A DNA stretch of 63,589 nucleotides from NCBI GenBank assembly GCA_905221605.1, contig CAJNDS010002339.1, positions 418,001-481,589 on the forward strand, read 5' to 3'. The notes beneath the pieces are model-generated. The model saw only the letters and a list, made by a program, of their open reading frames with translations. It did no database searches and was not told the DNA's origin. A program made the position numbers and the translations under genes. Source of the DNA: Symbiodinium natans. Lineage: Eukaryota > Sar > Dinophyceae > Suessiales > Symbiodiniaceae. The first letter of the stretch is position 1; the number at the start of each line of letters is the position of its first letter. This document shows, in pieces, positions 49,448-60,275 of the stretch.

Positions 49448-50634
49448 CAAGCAATTTCCCTTCAAGGTGTCTGTGGGCTCTGTGGTTCTGTTGCAACATC
49501 TTGACAAGGAAATTCCTTTCAAGGTGTCCGTGGGCTCTGTGGTTCTGTTGCAACATCTTGACAGGGAAATTCCCTTCAAGGTGTCCGTGGGCTCCGTGGT
49601 TCTGCTGCAACATCTTGACAAGGAAATTCCCTTCAAGGTGTCCATGGGCTCTGTGGTTCTGTGGCAACATCCTGACAAGGAAATTCCCTTCAAGGTGTCC
49701 CTGGTCTCTGTGGTTCTGTTGCAACATCTTGACAAGGAAATTCCCTTCATGGTGTCCGTGGGCTCTGCTGTTCTGTTGCGACATCTTGACAAGGAAGTTC
49801 CCTTCAAGGTGTCCGTGGGCTCTGTGGTTCTGTTGCAACATCTTGACAAGGAAACTCCCTTCAAGGTGTCCGTGGTTTCGGTGGTTCTGTTGCAACATCT
49901 TGACAAGGAATTTCCCTTCAAGGTGTCCGTGGGTTCTGTGGTTCTGTGGTTCTGTTGCATCATCTTGACAAGGAAATCCCCTTCAAGGTGTCCCTGGGCT
50001 CTGTGGTTCTGTGGTTCTGTTGCAACATCTTGACAAGGAAATTCCCTTCAAGGTGTCCGTGGGCTCTGTGGATCTGTTGCAATTCCCTTCAAGGTGTCCG
50101 TGCGCTCTGTGGTTTTGTTGCAACAGGTTGACAAGGAAATTCCCTTCAAGGTGTCCGTGGGCTCTGTGGTTCTGTTGCGACATCTTGACAAGGAAATTCC
50201 CTTCAAGGTGTCCGTGCGCTCTGTGGTTCTGTTGCAACATCTTGACAAGGAAATTCCCTTCATGGTGTCCGTGGGCTCTGTGGTTCTGTTGCGACATCTT
50301 GACAATGAAATTCCCTTCAAGGTGTGCGTGGGCTCTGTGGTTCTGTTGCAACATCTTGACAAGGAAATTGACTTCAAGGTGTCCGTGGGCTTTGTGGTTC
50401 TCCGGAACATCTTGACCAGGAAATTCCCTTCAAGGTGTCCGTGGGCTCTGTGGTTCTGTTGCAACATCTTGACAAGGAAGTTCCCTTCAAGGTGTCCGTG
50501 GGCTCTGTGGCTCTGTTGCAACATCTTGACAAGGAGATTCCCTTCAAGGTGTCCGTGGGCTCTGTGGTTCTGTTGCAACATCTTGACAAGGAAATTCCCT
50601 TCAAGGTGTCCGTGGGCTCTGTGGTTCTGTTGCA

Positions 50635-50780
50635 ACATGTTGCAACATCTTGACAAGGAAATTCCCTTCAAGGTGTCCGTGGGCTCTGTGATTCTGTTGC
50701 CACAGCTTGACAAGGAAATTCCCTTCAAGGTGTCCGTGGGTTCTGTTGTTCTGCTGCAACATCTTGACAGGGAAGTTCCT
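50635..50780 (+). repeat. Patch repeated at 52060-52205
   Basis: The run GTGATTCTGTTGCCACAGC, GGGTTCTGTTGTTCTGC and GACAGGGAAGTTCC occurs here and again about 1420 bp downstream. Units on either side differ. Confidence 0.75.
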
Positions 50781-52764
50781 TTGGAGGTGTCCGTGCGCTC
50801 TGTGGTTCTGTTGCAACATCTTGACAAGGACATTCCCTTCAAGGTGTCCGTGGACTCGGTGGTTCTGTTGCAACATCTTGACAAGGAAATTCCCTTCAAG
50901 GTGTCCGTGGGCTCTGTGGTGCTGTTGCAACGTCTGGACAAGAAAAGTCACTTCAAGGTGTTTGTGGGCTCTGTGGTTCTGTTGCAACATCTTCACAAGC
51001 AATTTCCCTTCAAGGTGTCCATGGGCTCTGTGGTTCTGTGGCAACATCCTGACAAGGAAATTCGCTTCAAGGTGTCCGTGGGCTCTGTGGTTCTGTTGCA
51101 ACATTTTGACAAGGAAGTTCCCTTCGAGGTGTCCGTGGGCTCTGTGGTTCTGTTGCAACATCTTGACAAGCAAGTTCCCTTCGAGGTGTCCGTGGGCTCT
51201 GTGGTTCGTTTGCGACATCTTGACAACGAAACTCTCTTCAAGGTGTCCATGGGCTTTGTGGTTCTGTTGCAACACCCTGACAAGGAAATTCCCTTCAAGG
51301 TGTCCGTGGGCTCTGTGGCTCTGCTGCAACATCTTGACAAGGAAATTCCCTTCAAGGTGTCCGTGGGCTCTGTGGTTCTGTTGCAACATCTTGACAAGGA
51401 GATTCCCTTCAAGGTGTCCGTGGGCTCTGTGGCTCTGTTGCAAAATCTTGACAAGGAAATTCCCATCAAGGTGTCCGTGGGCTCTGTGGTTCTGTTGCAG
51501 CATCTTGACAAGGAAATTCACTTCAAGGTGTCCGTGGGCTCTGTGGTTCTGTTGCAACATCTTGACAAGGAAATTCCTTTCAAGGTGTCCGTGGGCTCTG
51601 TGGTTCTGTTGCAACATCTTGACAAGGATATTCGCTTCAAGGGTCCGGGGGCTCTGTGCTTCTGTTGTAACATCTTGACAAGGAAACTCCCTTCAAGGTG
51701 TGCGTGGGCTCTGTGGTTCTGTTGCAACATCTTGACAAGGAAATTCCCTGCAAGGTGTCCGTGGGCTCTGTGGTTCTGTTGCAACATCCTGACAAGGAAA
51801 TTCCCTTCAATGTGTCCGTGGGCTCTGTGGTTCTGTTGCAACATTTTGACAAGGAAATTCCTTCAAGGTGTCCGTGGGCTCTGTGGTTCTGTTGCAGCAT
51901 CCTGACAAGGAAATTCCCTTCAATGTGTCCGTGGGCTCTGTGGTTCTGTTGCAACATCTTGACAAGGAAGTTCCTTCAAGGTGTCCGTGGGGTCTGTGGT
52001 TCTGTTGCAACATCTTGACAAGGAAATTCCTCAAGGTAGCCGTGGGCTCTGTGGTTCTGTTGCAACATCTGGACAAGGAAATTCCCTTCAAGGTGTCCGT
52101 GGGCTCTGTGATTCTGTTGCCACAGCTTGACAAGGAAATTCCCTTCAAGGTGTCCGTGGGTTCTGTTGTTCTGCTGCAACATCTTGACAGGGAAGTTCCT
52201 TTGAAGGTGTCCGTGCGCTCTGCGGTTCTGTTGCAACATCTTGACAAGTAAATTTCATTCATGGATCTGTTGCAACATCTTGACAAGAACATTTCATTCA
52301 TGGATCTGTTGCAACATCTTGACAAGGAATTTGCCTTCAAGGTGTCCGTGGGCTCTGTGGTTCTGTTGCAGCATCTTGACAAGCAATTTCCCTTCAAGGT
52401 GTCCGTGGGCTTTGTGGTTCTGTTGCAACAGCTTGACAAGGAAATTGCCTTCAAGGTCCGTGGGCTCTGTGGTTTTCTGTGGTTCTGTTGTAACATCTTG
52501 ACAAGGACATTCCCTTCAAGGTGTCCGTGGGCTCTGTGGTTCTGTTGCAACATCTTGACAAGGAAATTCCAATCAAGGTGCCCGTGGGCTCTGTGGTTCT
52601 GTTGCACCATCTTGACAAGGAAATTCCCTTCAAGGTGTCCGTGGGCGACATCTTGACAAGGAAATTCCCTTCAAGGTGTCCGTGGGCTGCGTGGTTCTGA
52701 TGCAAGATCTTGACAAGGAAATTGCCTTCAAGGTGTCCGTGGGCTCTGTGGTTCTGTTGCAACA

Positions 52765-54131
52765 ATGCTCCAGGGGTACCTTTTGGGATCTTTTCGGAGA
52801 CCCTGGATCCAAGCGGACCTTGCGCAATAATGCTCCAGGGGTACCTTTTCGGACCTTTTCGGAGACCCTGGATCCAAGCGGACCTTGCGCAACAATGCTC
52901 CAGGGGTACCTTTTCGGACCTTTTCGAAGACACTGGATCCAAACGGACCTTGCGCAACAATGCTCCAGGGGTGCCTTTTCGGACCTTTTCGGAGACCCTG
53001 GATCCAAGCGGACCTTGCGCAACAATGCTCCAGCGGTACCTTTTCGGACCTTTTCGGAGACCCTGGATCCAAGCGGACCTTGCGCAACAATGCTCCAGGG
53101 GTGCCTTTTCGGACCTGGATCCAAGCGGACCTTGCACAACAATGCTCCAGGGGTACTTTTTCGGACCTTTTTGGAGACCCTGGATGCAAGCGGACCTTGC
53201 GCAACAATGCTCCAGGGTACCTTTTCGGACCTTTTCGGACCTTTTCGGAGACCTTGGATCCAAGCGGACCTTACGCCACAATGCTCCAGGGGTACCTTTT
53301 CGGACCTTTTCGGAGACCCTGGATCCAAGCGGACCTTGCGCAACAATGCTCCAGGGGTACCTTTTCGGATTTCGGAGACCCTGGATCCCAGCGGACCTTG
53401 CGCAACAATGCTCCAGGTGTAGCTTTTCAGACCTTTTCGGAGACCCTGGATCCAAGCGGACCTTGCGCAACAATGCTCCAGGGGTACCTTTTCGGACCTT
53501 TTCGGAAACCCTGGATCCAAGCGGACCTGTGCTCCAGGGGTACCTTTTGGGACCTTTTCGGAGACCCTGGATCCAAGCGGACCTTGCGCAACAATGCTCC
53601 AGGGGTACCTTTTCGGACCTTTTCGGAGACCCTGGATCCAAGCGGACCTTGCGCAACAATGCTCCAGGGGTACCTTTTCGGATCTTTTCGGAGACCTTGG
53701 ATCCAAGCGGACCTTGCGCAACAATGCTCCAGGGGTACCTTTTCGGACCTTTTCGGAGACCCTGGATCCAAGCGGACCTTGCGCAACAATGCTCCAGGGG
53801 TACCTTTTCGGACCTTTTCTGAGACCCTGGATCCAAGCGGACCTTGCGCAACAATGCTCCAGGGGTACCTTTTCGGACCTTTTCGGAGACCCTGGATCCA
53901 AGCGCACCTTGCGCAACAATGCTCCAGGGGTACAGGAGACCCCGGATCCAAGCGGACCTTGCGCAACAATGCTCCAGGGGTACCTTTTCGGACCTTTTCG
54001 GATCCAAGCGGACCTTGCGCAACAATGCTCCAGGGGTACCTTTTCGGACTTTTTCGGAGACCCTGGATCCAAGCGGACCTTGCGCAACAATGCTCCAGGG
54101 GTACCTTTTCGGACCTTTTCGAGACCCTGGA
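52765..54131 (-). repeat. 65-bp satellite array, reverse block 1 (about 21 units)
   Basis: The 65-bp family appears in reverse orientation relative to 42388-44090. The boundary with the 57-bp array falls in shared bases GCAACA (52759-52764). Shortened units occur at about 53113 (GGACCTGGATCC), 53525, 53932 and 53997. One unit has three CCTTTTCGGA modules (about 53220-53250), showing slippage of the internal 10-bp repeat. Confidence 0.95.
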
Positions 54132-54142
54132 TCCAGGGTCTC
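54121..54142. repeat. Inversion junction 1: perfect 22-bp palindrome centred on GGATCC
   Basis: Reverse units meet forward units back to back. The sequence is self-complementary across all 22 bases, with its centre between 54131 and 54132. The left arm is the reverse-unit side ending GAGACCCTGGA and the right arm is its mirror. Confidence 0.93.
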
Positions 54143-55236
54143 CAACAAGGTCCGAAAAGGTACCCCTGGAGCATTGTTGCGCAAGGTCCGCTTGGATCCA
54201 GGGTCTCCGAAAAGGTCCGAAAGGGTACCCCTGGAGCATTGTTGCGCAAGGTCCGCTTGGATCTAGTGTCTCCGAAAAGCCCTGCAGGGTCTCCGAAAAG
54301 GTCCGAAAAGGTACCCCTGGAGCATTGTTGCGCAAGGTCCGCTTGGATCCAGGGTCTCCGAAAAGGTCCGAAAAGGTACCCCTGGAGCATTGTTGCGCAA
54401 GGTCCGCTTGGATCCAGGGTCTCCGAAAAGGTCCGAAAAGGTACCCCTAGAGCATTGTTGCGCAAGGTCCGCTTGGATCCAGGGTCTCCGAAAAGGTCCG
54501 AAAAGGAACCCCTGGAGCATTGTTGCGCAAGGTCCGCTTGGATCCAGGGTCTCCGAAAAGGTACCCCTGGAACATTGTTGCGCAAGGTCCGCTTGGATCC
54601 AGGGTCTCCGAAAAAGTCCCCTGGAGCATTGTTGCGCAAGGTCCGTTTGGATCCAGGGTCTCCGAAAAGGTCCGAAAAGGTAACCCCTGGAGCATTGTTG
54701 CGCAAGGTCAGCTTGGATCCAGGCTCTCCGAAAAGGTCCGAAAAGGGACCCCTGGAGCATTGTTGCGCAAGGTCCGCTTTGATCCAGGGTCTCCGAAAAG
54801 GTCCGAAAAGGTACCCCTGGAGCATTGTTGCGCAAGGTCCGCTTGGATCCAGGGTCTCCGAAAAGGTACCCCTGGAGCATTGTCGCGCAAGGTCCGCTTG
54901 GATCCAGGGTCTCCGGGAGTCTCCGAAAAGGTCCGAAAAGGTACCCCTGGAGCATTGTTGCGCAAGGTCCGCTTGGATCCAGGGTCTCCGAAAAGGTCCG
55001 AAAAGGTAACCCTGGAGCATTGTTGCGCAAGGTCCGCTTGGATCCTGGGTCTCCGAAAAGGTCCGAAAAGGTACCCCTGGAGCATTGTTGCGCAAGGTCC
55101 GCTTGGATCCAGGGTCTCCGCAAAGGTCCGAAAAGGTACCCCAGGAGCATTGTTGCGCAAGGTCCGCTTGGATCCAGGTCTCCGAAAAGGTCCGAAAAGG
55201 TACCCCTGGAGCATTGTTGCGCAAGGTCCGCTTGGA
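54132..55236 (+). repeat. 65-bp satellite array, inverted segment (17 units, 1105 bp)
   Basis: Seventeen forward units lie between the two palindromic junctions. The length, 1105 bp, is 17 x 65, although individual units vary in length. A rearranged unit at about 54275-54290 has lost the TTGCGCAA half and gained the palindrome CCCTGCAGGG. Both ends sit at the centre of GGATCC, as expected if one piece of the surrounding reverse array had been flipped. Confidence 0.93.
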
Positions 55237-55274
55237 TCCAAGCGAACCTTGCGCAACAATGCTCCAGGGGTACC
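55199..55274. repeat. Inversion junction 2: 76-bp near-perfect palindrome
   Basis: Forward units meet reverse units head to head. GGTACC at 55199-55204 mirrors GGTACC at 55269-55274 around a centre at 55236/55237. I found a single mismatched pair (GCGAACC on the right arm against GGTCCGC on the left). With the neighbouring units the arms extend for more than 1 kb. Confidence 0.92.
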
Positions 55275-56562
55275 TGTTCGAACCTTTTCGGAGAGCCTGG
55301 ATCCAAGCGGACCTTGCGCAACAATGCTCCAGGGGTACCTTTTCGGACCTTTTCGGAGACCCTGGATCCAAGCGGACCTTGCGCAACAGCCCTCCAGGGG
55401 TACCTTTTCGGACCTTTTCGGAGACCCTGGATCCAAGCGGACCTTGCGCAACAATGCTCCAGGGGACTTTTTCGGAGACCCTGGATCCAAGCGGACCTTG
55501 CGCAACAATGATCCAGGGGTACCTTTTTCGGACTTTTTCGGAGACCCTGAATCCAAGCGGACCTTGCGCAACAATGCTCCAGGGGTACCTTTTTCGGACC
55601 TTTTCGGAGACCCTGGATCCAAGCGGACCTTGCGCAACAATGCTCCAGGGGTTCCTTTTCTGGATCCAAGCAGACCTTGTGCAACAATGCTCCAGGTGTA
55701 CCTTTTCAGACCTTTTCGGAGACCCTGGATCCAAGCGGACCTTGCGCAACAATGCTCCAGGGGTACCTTTTCGGACCTTTTCGGAGACCCTGGATCCAAG
55801 CGGACCTTGCGCAACAATGCTTCGGACCTTTTCGGAGACCCTGAATCCAAGCGGACCTTGCGCAACAATGCTTTCAGGGGTACCTTTTCGGACCTTTTCG
55901 GAGACCCTGGATCCAAGCGGACCTTGCGCAACAATGCTCCAGGGGTACCTTTTCGGACCTTTTCGGAGACCCTGGATCCAAGCGGACTTGCGCAACAATG
56001 CTCCAGGGGTACCTTTTCGGACCTTTTCGGAGACCCTGGATCCAAGCGGACCTTGCGCAACAATGCTCCAGGGGTACCTTTTCGGACCTTTTCGGAGAGC
56101 CTGGATCCAAGCGGACCTTGCGCAACAATGCTCCAGGGGTACCTTTTCGGACCTTTTCGGAGACCCTGGACTTAAGCGGACCGCAACAACGCTCTAGGGG
56201 TACCTTTTCGGACCTTTTCGGAGACCCTGGATCCAAGCGGACCTTGCGCAACAATGCTCCAGGGGTACCTTTTCGGACTTTTTCGGAGACAAGCGATGCT
56301 CCAGGGGTACCTTTTCGGACCTTTTCGGAGACCCTGGATCCAAGCGGACCTTGCGCAACAATGCTCCAGGGGTACCTTTTCGGACCTTTTCGGAGACCCT
56401 GGATCCAAGCGGACCTTGCGCAACAATGCTCCAGGGGTACCTTTTCGGACCTTTTCGGAGACCCTGGATCCAAGCGGACCTTGCGCAACAATGCTCCAGG
56501 GGTACCTTTTCGGACCTTTTCGGAGACCGTGGATCCAAGCGGACCTTGCGCAACAATGCTCC
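55237..56562 (-). repeat. 65-bp satellite array, reverse block 2 (about 20 units)
   Basis: Reverse-orientation units continue to 56562, where CAATGCTCC joins the 133-bp array. Shortened or altered units occur near 55465, 55650 (TTTTCTGGATCC), 55823, 55873 and 56285-56300. The final run from about 56300 is very regular. Confidence 0.95.
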
Positions 56563-57820
56563 TGGAACTAGTAAAGGGCCCACCCTCTCTCCAGGCCAGT
56601 TTGCTGATCAAGTAAAGGGCCCCCCGCTCTGAACTACGACCCCTCCCAGTGTTCCACCCGTGGAACTAGTAAAGGGCCCACCCTCTCTCCAGGCCAGTTT
56701 GCTGATCAAGTAAAGGGCCCCCCGCTCTCGGGAACTACGACCCCTCCCAGTGTTCCACCCGTGGAACTACGACCCCTCCCAGTGTTCCACCCGTGGAACT
56801 AGTAAAGGGCCCACCCTCTCTCCTACGACCCCTCCAGTACTACGACCCCTCCCAGTGTTCCACCCGTGGAACTAGTAAAGGGCCCACCCTCTCTCCAGGC
56901 CAGTTTGCTGATCAAGTAAAGGGCCCCCCGCTCTCGGGAACTACGACCCCTCCCAGTGTTCCACCCGTGGAACTACGACCCCTCCCAGTGTTCCACCCGT
57001 GGAACTAGTAAAGGGCCCACCCTCTCTCCAGGCCAGTTTGCTGATCAAGTAAAGGGCCCCCCGCTCTCGGGAACTACGACCCCTCCCAGTGTTCCACCCG
57101 TGGAACTACGACCCCTCCCAGTGTTCCACCCGTGGAACTAGTAAAGGGCCCACCCTCTCTCCAGGCCAGTTTGCTGATCAAGTAAAGGGCCCCCCGCTCT
57201 CGGGAACTACGACCCCTCCCAGTGTTCCACCCGTGGAACTACGACCCCTCCCAGTGTTCCACCCGTGGAACTAGTAAAGGGCCCACCCTCTCTCCAGGCC
57301 AGTTTGCTGATCAAGTAAAGGGCCCCCCCGCTCTCGGGAACTACGACCCCTCCCAGTGTTCCACCCGTGGAACTACGACCCCTCCCAGTGTTCCACCCGT
57401 GGAACTAGTAAAGGGCCCACCCTCTCTCCAGGCCAGTTTGCTGATCAAGTAAAGGGCCCCCCGCTCTCGGGAACTACGACCCCTCCCAGTGTTCCACCCG
57501 TGGAACTAGTAAAGGGCCCACCCTCTCTCCAGGCCAGTTTGCTGATCAAGTAAAGGGCCCCCCGCTCTCGGGAACTACGACCCCTCCCAGTGTTCCACCC
57601 GTGGAACTACGACCCCTCCCAGTGTTCCACCCGTGGAACTAGTAAAGGGCCCACCCTCTCTCCAGGCCAGTTTGCTGATCAAGTAAAGGGCCCCCCGCTC
57701 TCGGGAACTACGACCCCTCCCAGTGTTCCACCCGTGGAACTACGACCCCTCCCAGTGTTCCACCCGTGGAACTAGTAAAGGGCCCACCCTCTCTCCAGGC
57801 CAGTTTGCTGATCAAGTAAA

Positions 57821-58134
57821 GGTCCCCCCCCGCCTCTGGAACTACGACCCCCTCCCAGTGTTCCACCCGTGGACTACGACCGCCTCCAGTTGTTCCACCC
57901 GTGGATACTAGTTAAGGGCCCACCCTCCTCTCCGGCCAGTTTGCTGATCAACAAAGGGCCCCCCCCTCTCTCGGGAACTACCCCCCTCCCAGTGTTCCAC
58001 CGTGAAACTACGACCCCCTCCCATGTTCCACCCGTGGACTAGAAAGGGCCCACTTCTCTCCAGCCAGTTTTGGCTGATCAAGTAAAGGTCCCCCCGCTCC
58101 GTGAACTACGAACCCCAATCCCCCCGTAGTTTCC
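57821..58134 (+). repeat. Degraded patch 1 in the 133-bp array
   Basis: Two to three units carry many single-base insertions and deletions, mostly in homopolymers (a run of eight C, GTTAAGGG, CCAGCCAGTTTTGG), between nearly perfect neighbours. The pattern looks like low-quality long-read consensus more than natural divergence. Confidence 0.8.
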
Positions 58135-59039
58135 CCTCGGGAACTACGACCCCTCCCAGTGTTCCACCCGTGGAACTAGTAAAGGGCCCACCCTCTCCCC
58201 AGCCCAGTTTGCTGATCAAGTAAAGGCCCCCCGCTCTCGGGAACTACGACCCCTCCCAGTGTTCCACCCGTGGAACTACGACCCCTCCCAGTGTTCCACC
58301 CGTGGAACTAGTAAAGGGCCCACCCTCTCTCCAGGCCAGTTTGCTGATCAAGTAAAGGGCCCCCCGCTCTCGGGAACTACGACCCCTCCCTGTTCCACCC
58401 GTTGAACTACGACCCCTCCCAGTGTTCCACCCGTGGAACTAGTAAAGGGCCCACTTTCTCTCCAGGCCAGTTTGCTGATCAAGTAAAGGGCCCCCCGCTC
58501 TCGGGAACTACGACCCCTCCCAGCGTTCCACCCGTGGAACTACGACCCCCTCCCAGTGTTCCACCCGTGGAACTAGTAAAGGGCCCACCCTCTCTCCAGG
58601 CCAGTTTGCTGATCAAGTAAAGGGCCCCCCGCTCTCGGGAACTACGACCCCTCCCAGTGTTCCACCCGTGGAACTACGACCCCTCCCAGTGTTCCACCCG
58701 TGGAACTAGTAAAGGGCCCACCCTCTCTCCAGGCCAGTTTGCTGATCAAGTAAAGGGCCCCCCGCTCTCGGGAACTACGACCCCTCCCAGTGTTCCACCC
58801 GTGGAACTACGACCCCTCCCAGTGTTCCACCCGTGGAACTAGTAAAGGGCCCACCCTCTCTCCAGGCCAGTTTGCTGATCAAGTAAAGGGCTCCCCGCTC
58901 TCGGGAACTACGACCCCTCCCAGTGTTCCACCCGTGGAACTACGACCCCTCCCAGTGTTCCACCCGTGGAACTAGTAAAGGGCCCACCCTCTCTCCAGGC
59001 CAGTTTGCTGATCAAGTAAAGGGCCCCCCGCTCTCGGGA

Positions 59040-59400
59040 ACTACGACCCCTCCCAGTGTTCCACCCGTGGAACTACGACCCCTCCCAGTGTTCCACCGGT
59101 GGAACTAGTAAAGGGCCCACCCTATCAAGTGAAGGGCCCCCCGCTCTCGGGAACTACGACCCCTCCCAGTGTTCCACCCGTGGAACTACGACCCCTCCCA
59201 GTGTTCCACCCGTGGAACTAGTAAAGGGCCCACCCTCTCTCCAGGCCAGTTTGCTGATCACTGATCAAGTAAAGGGCCCCCCGCTCTCGGGAACTACGAC
59301 CCCTCCCAGTGTTCCACCCGTGGAACTAGTAAAGGGCCCACCCTCTCTCCAGGCCAGTTTGCTGATCAAGTAAAGGGCCCCCCGCTCGGGAACTACGACC
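59040..59400 (+). repeat. 1236-bp-offset duplication in the 133-bp array, copy 1
   Basis: A distinctive run (CCACCGGTGG, a deleted core reading CACCCTATCAAGTGAAGGG, and the slip TGATCACTGATCAAG) recurs at 60276-60637. It proves segmental duplication inside this array too. Confidence 0.88.
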
Positions 59401-59770
59401 CCTCCCAGTGTTCCACCCGTGGAACTACGACCCCTCCCAGTGTTCCACCCGTGGAACTAGTAAAGGGCCCACCTTCTCTCCAGGCCAGCTTGCTGATCAA
59501 GTAAAGGCCCCCCCGCTCTCGGGAACTACGACCCCTCCCAGTGTTCCACCCGTGGAACTACGACCCCTCCCAGTGTTCCACCCGTGGAACTAGTAAAGGG
59601 CCCACCCTCTCTCCAGGCCAGTTTGCTGATCAAGTAAGGGCCCCCCGCTCTCGGGAACTACGACCCCTCCCAGTGTTCCACCCGTGGAACTACGACCCCT
59701 CCCAGTGTTCCACCCGTGGAACTAGTAAAGGGCCCACCCTCTCTCCAGGCCAGTTTGCTGATCAAGTAAA

Positions 59771-59990
59771 GGACCCCACGCTCTCGGGAACTACGGACCC
59801 CTCCCAGTGTTTCCCCCGTGGAAAACTACGAACCCCCAGTGTTACACCCGTGGAACTCTAAAGGGCCACCCTCTCTCAGGACAGTTTTGCTGTCAAGAAA
59901 GGGCCCCCCGATATCGGGACCTACGACCCCTCCCAGTGTTTCCACCCGTGGAACTATCGAAACCCTCACCGGTTCCACCCGTGGAACTAG
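59771..59990 (+). repeat. Degraded patch 2 in the 133-bp array
   Basis: Indel-rich units (CTACGGACCCC, GTTTCCCCCG, GGAAAACTACG, CAAGAAAGGGCC, GATATCGGG) lie among clean ones. It resembles patch 1 and lies just upstream of the second 1236-bp copy. Confidence 0.78.
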
Positions 59991-60275
59991 TAAAGGGCCC
60001 ACCCTCTCTCCAGGCCAGTTTGCTGATCAAGTAAAGGGCCCCCCGCTCTCGGGAACTACGACCCCTCCCAGTGTTCCACCCGTGGAACTACGACCCCTCC
60101 CAGTGTTCCACCCGTGGAACTAGTAAAGGGCCCACCCTCAGTTTGCTGATCAAGTAAAGGGCCCCCCGCTCTGAACTACGACCCCTCCCAGTGTTCCACC
60201 GGTGGAACTAGTAAAGGGCCCACCCTCTCCCCAGGCCAGTTTGCTGATCAAGTAAAGGGCCCCCCGCTCTCGGGA

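Larger units (their letters stand above)
44091..52764 (+). repeat. 57-bp satellite array, block 2 (about 150 monomers)
   Basis: The 57-bp array resumes in the same orientation as block 1. It starts mid-monomer at GGTTCTGTTGCAACGTC and ends in TTGCAACA at the next 65-bp block. It contains paralogues of block 1 segments (see 44875-45430, 48200-48560, 48848-49447) and the GTCGCAATTCCC unit at about 47115 and a related one at 50075. An extra-short pair of units with TTTCATTCATGGATC lies at 52250-52320. Confidence 0.96.

Noticed and set aside
1-52764. Long ORFs (up to several hundred codons) encoding 19-residue repeats on both strands
   Set aside because: They arise from monomer length and consensus. 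Four frames are equally open, antisense ORFs overlap fully, indels of 1, 8 and 10 bp switch frames without compensation, and there is no start context, signal peptide or flanking gene structure.
52630-55998. A 1122-codon minus-strand ORF across the 57-bp and 65-bp arrays
   Set aside because: It crosses a satellite boundary and two inversion junctions and changes composition at each one. It reflects lack of stops and not a gene.
42388-56562. CENP-B box or other centromere protein motif in the 65-bp or 133-bp unit
   Set aside because: TTTTCGGACC in the 65-bp unit and CCCGTGG in the 133-bp unit resemble parts of the CENP-B box, but the required spacing and the remaining core bases do not match.
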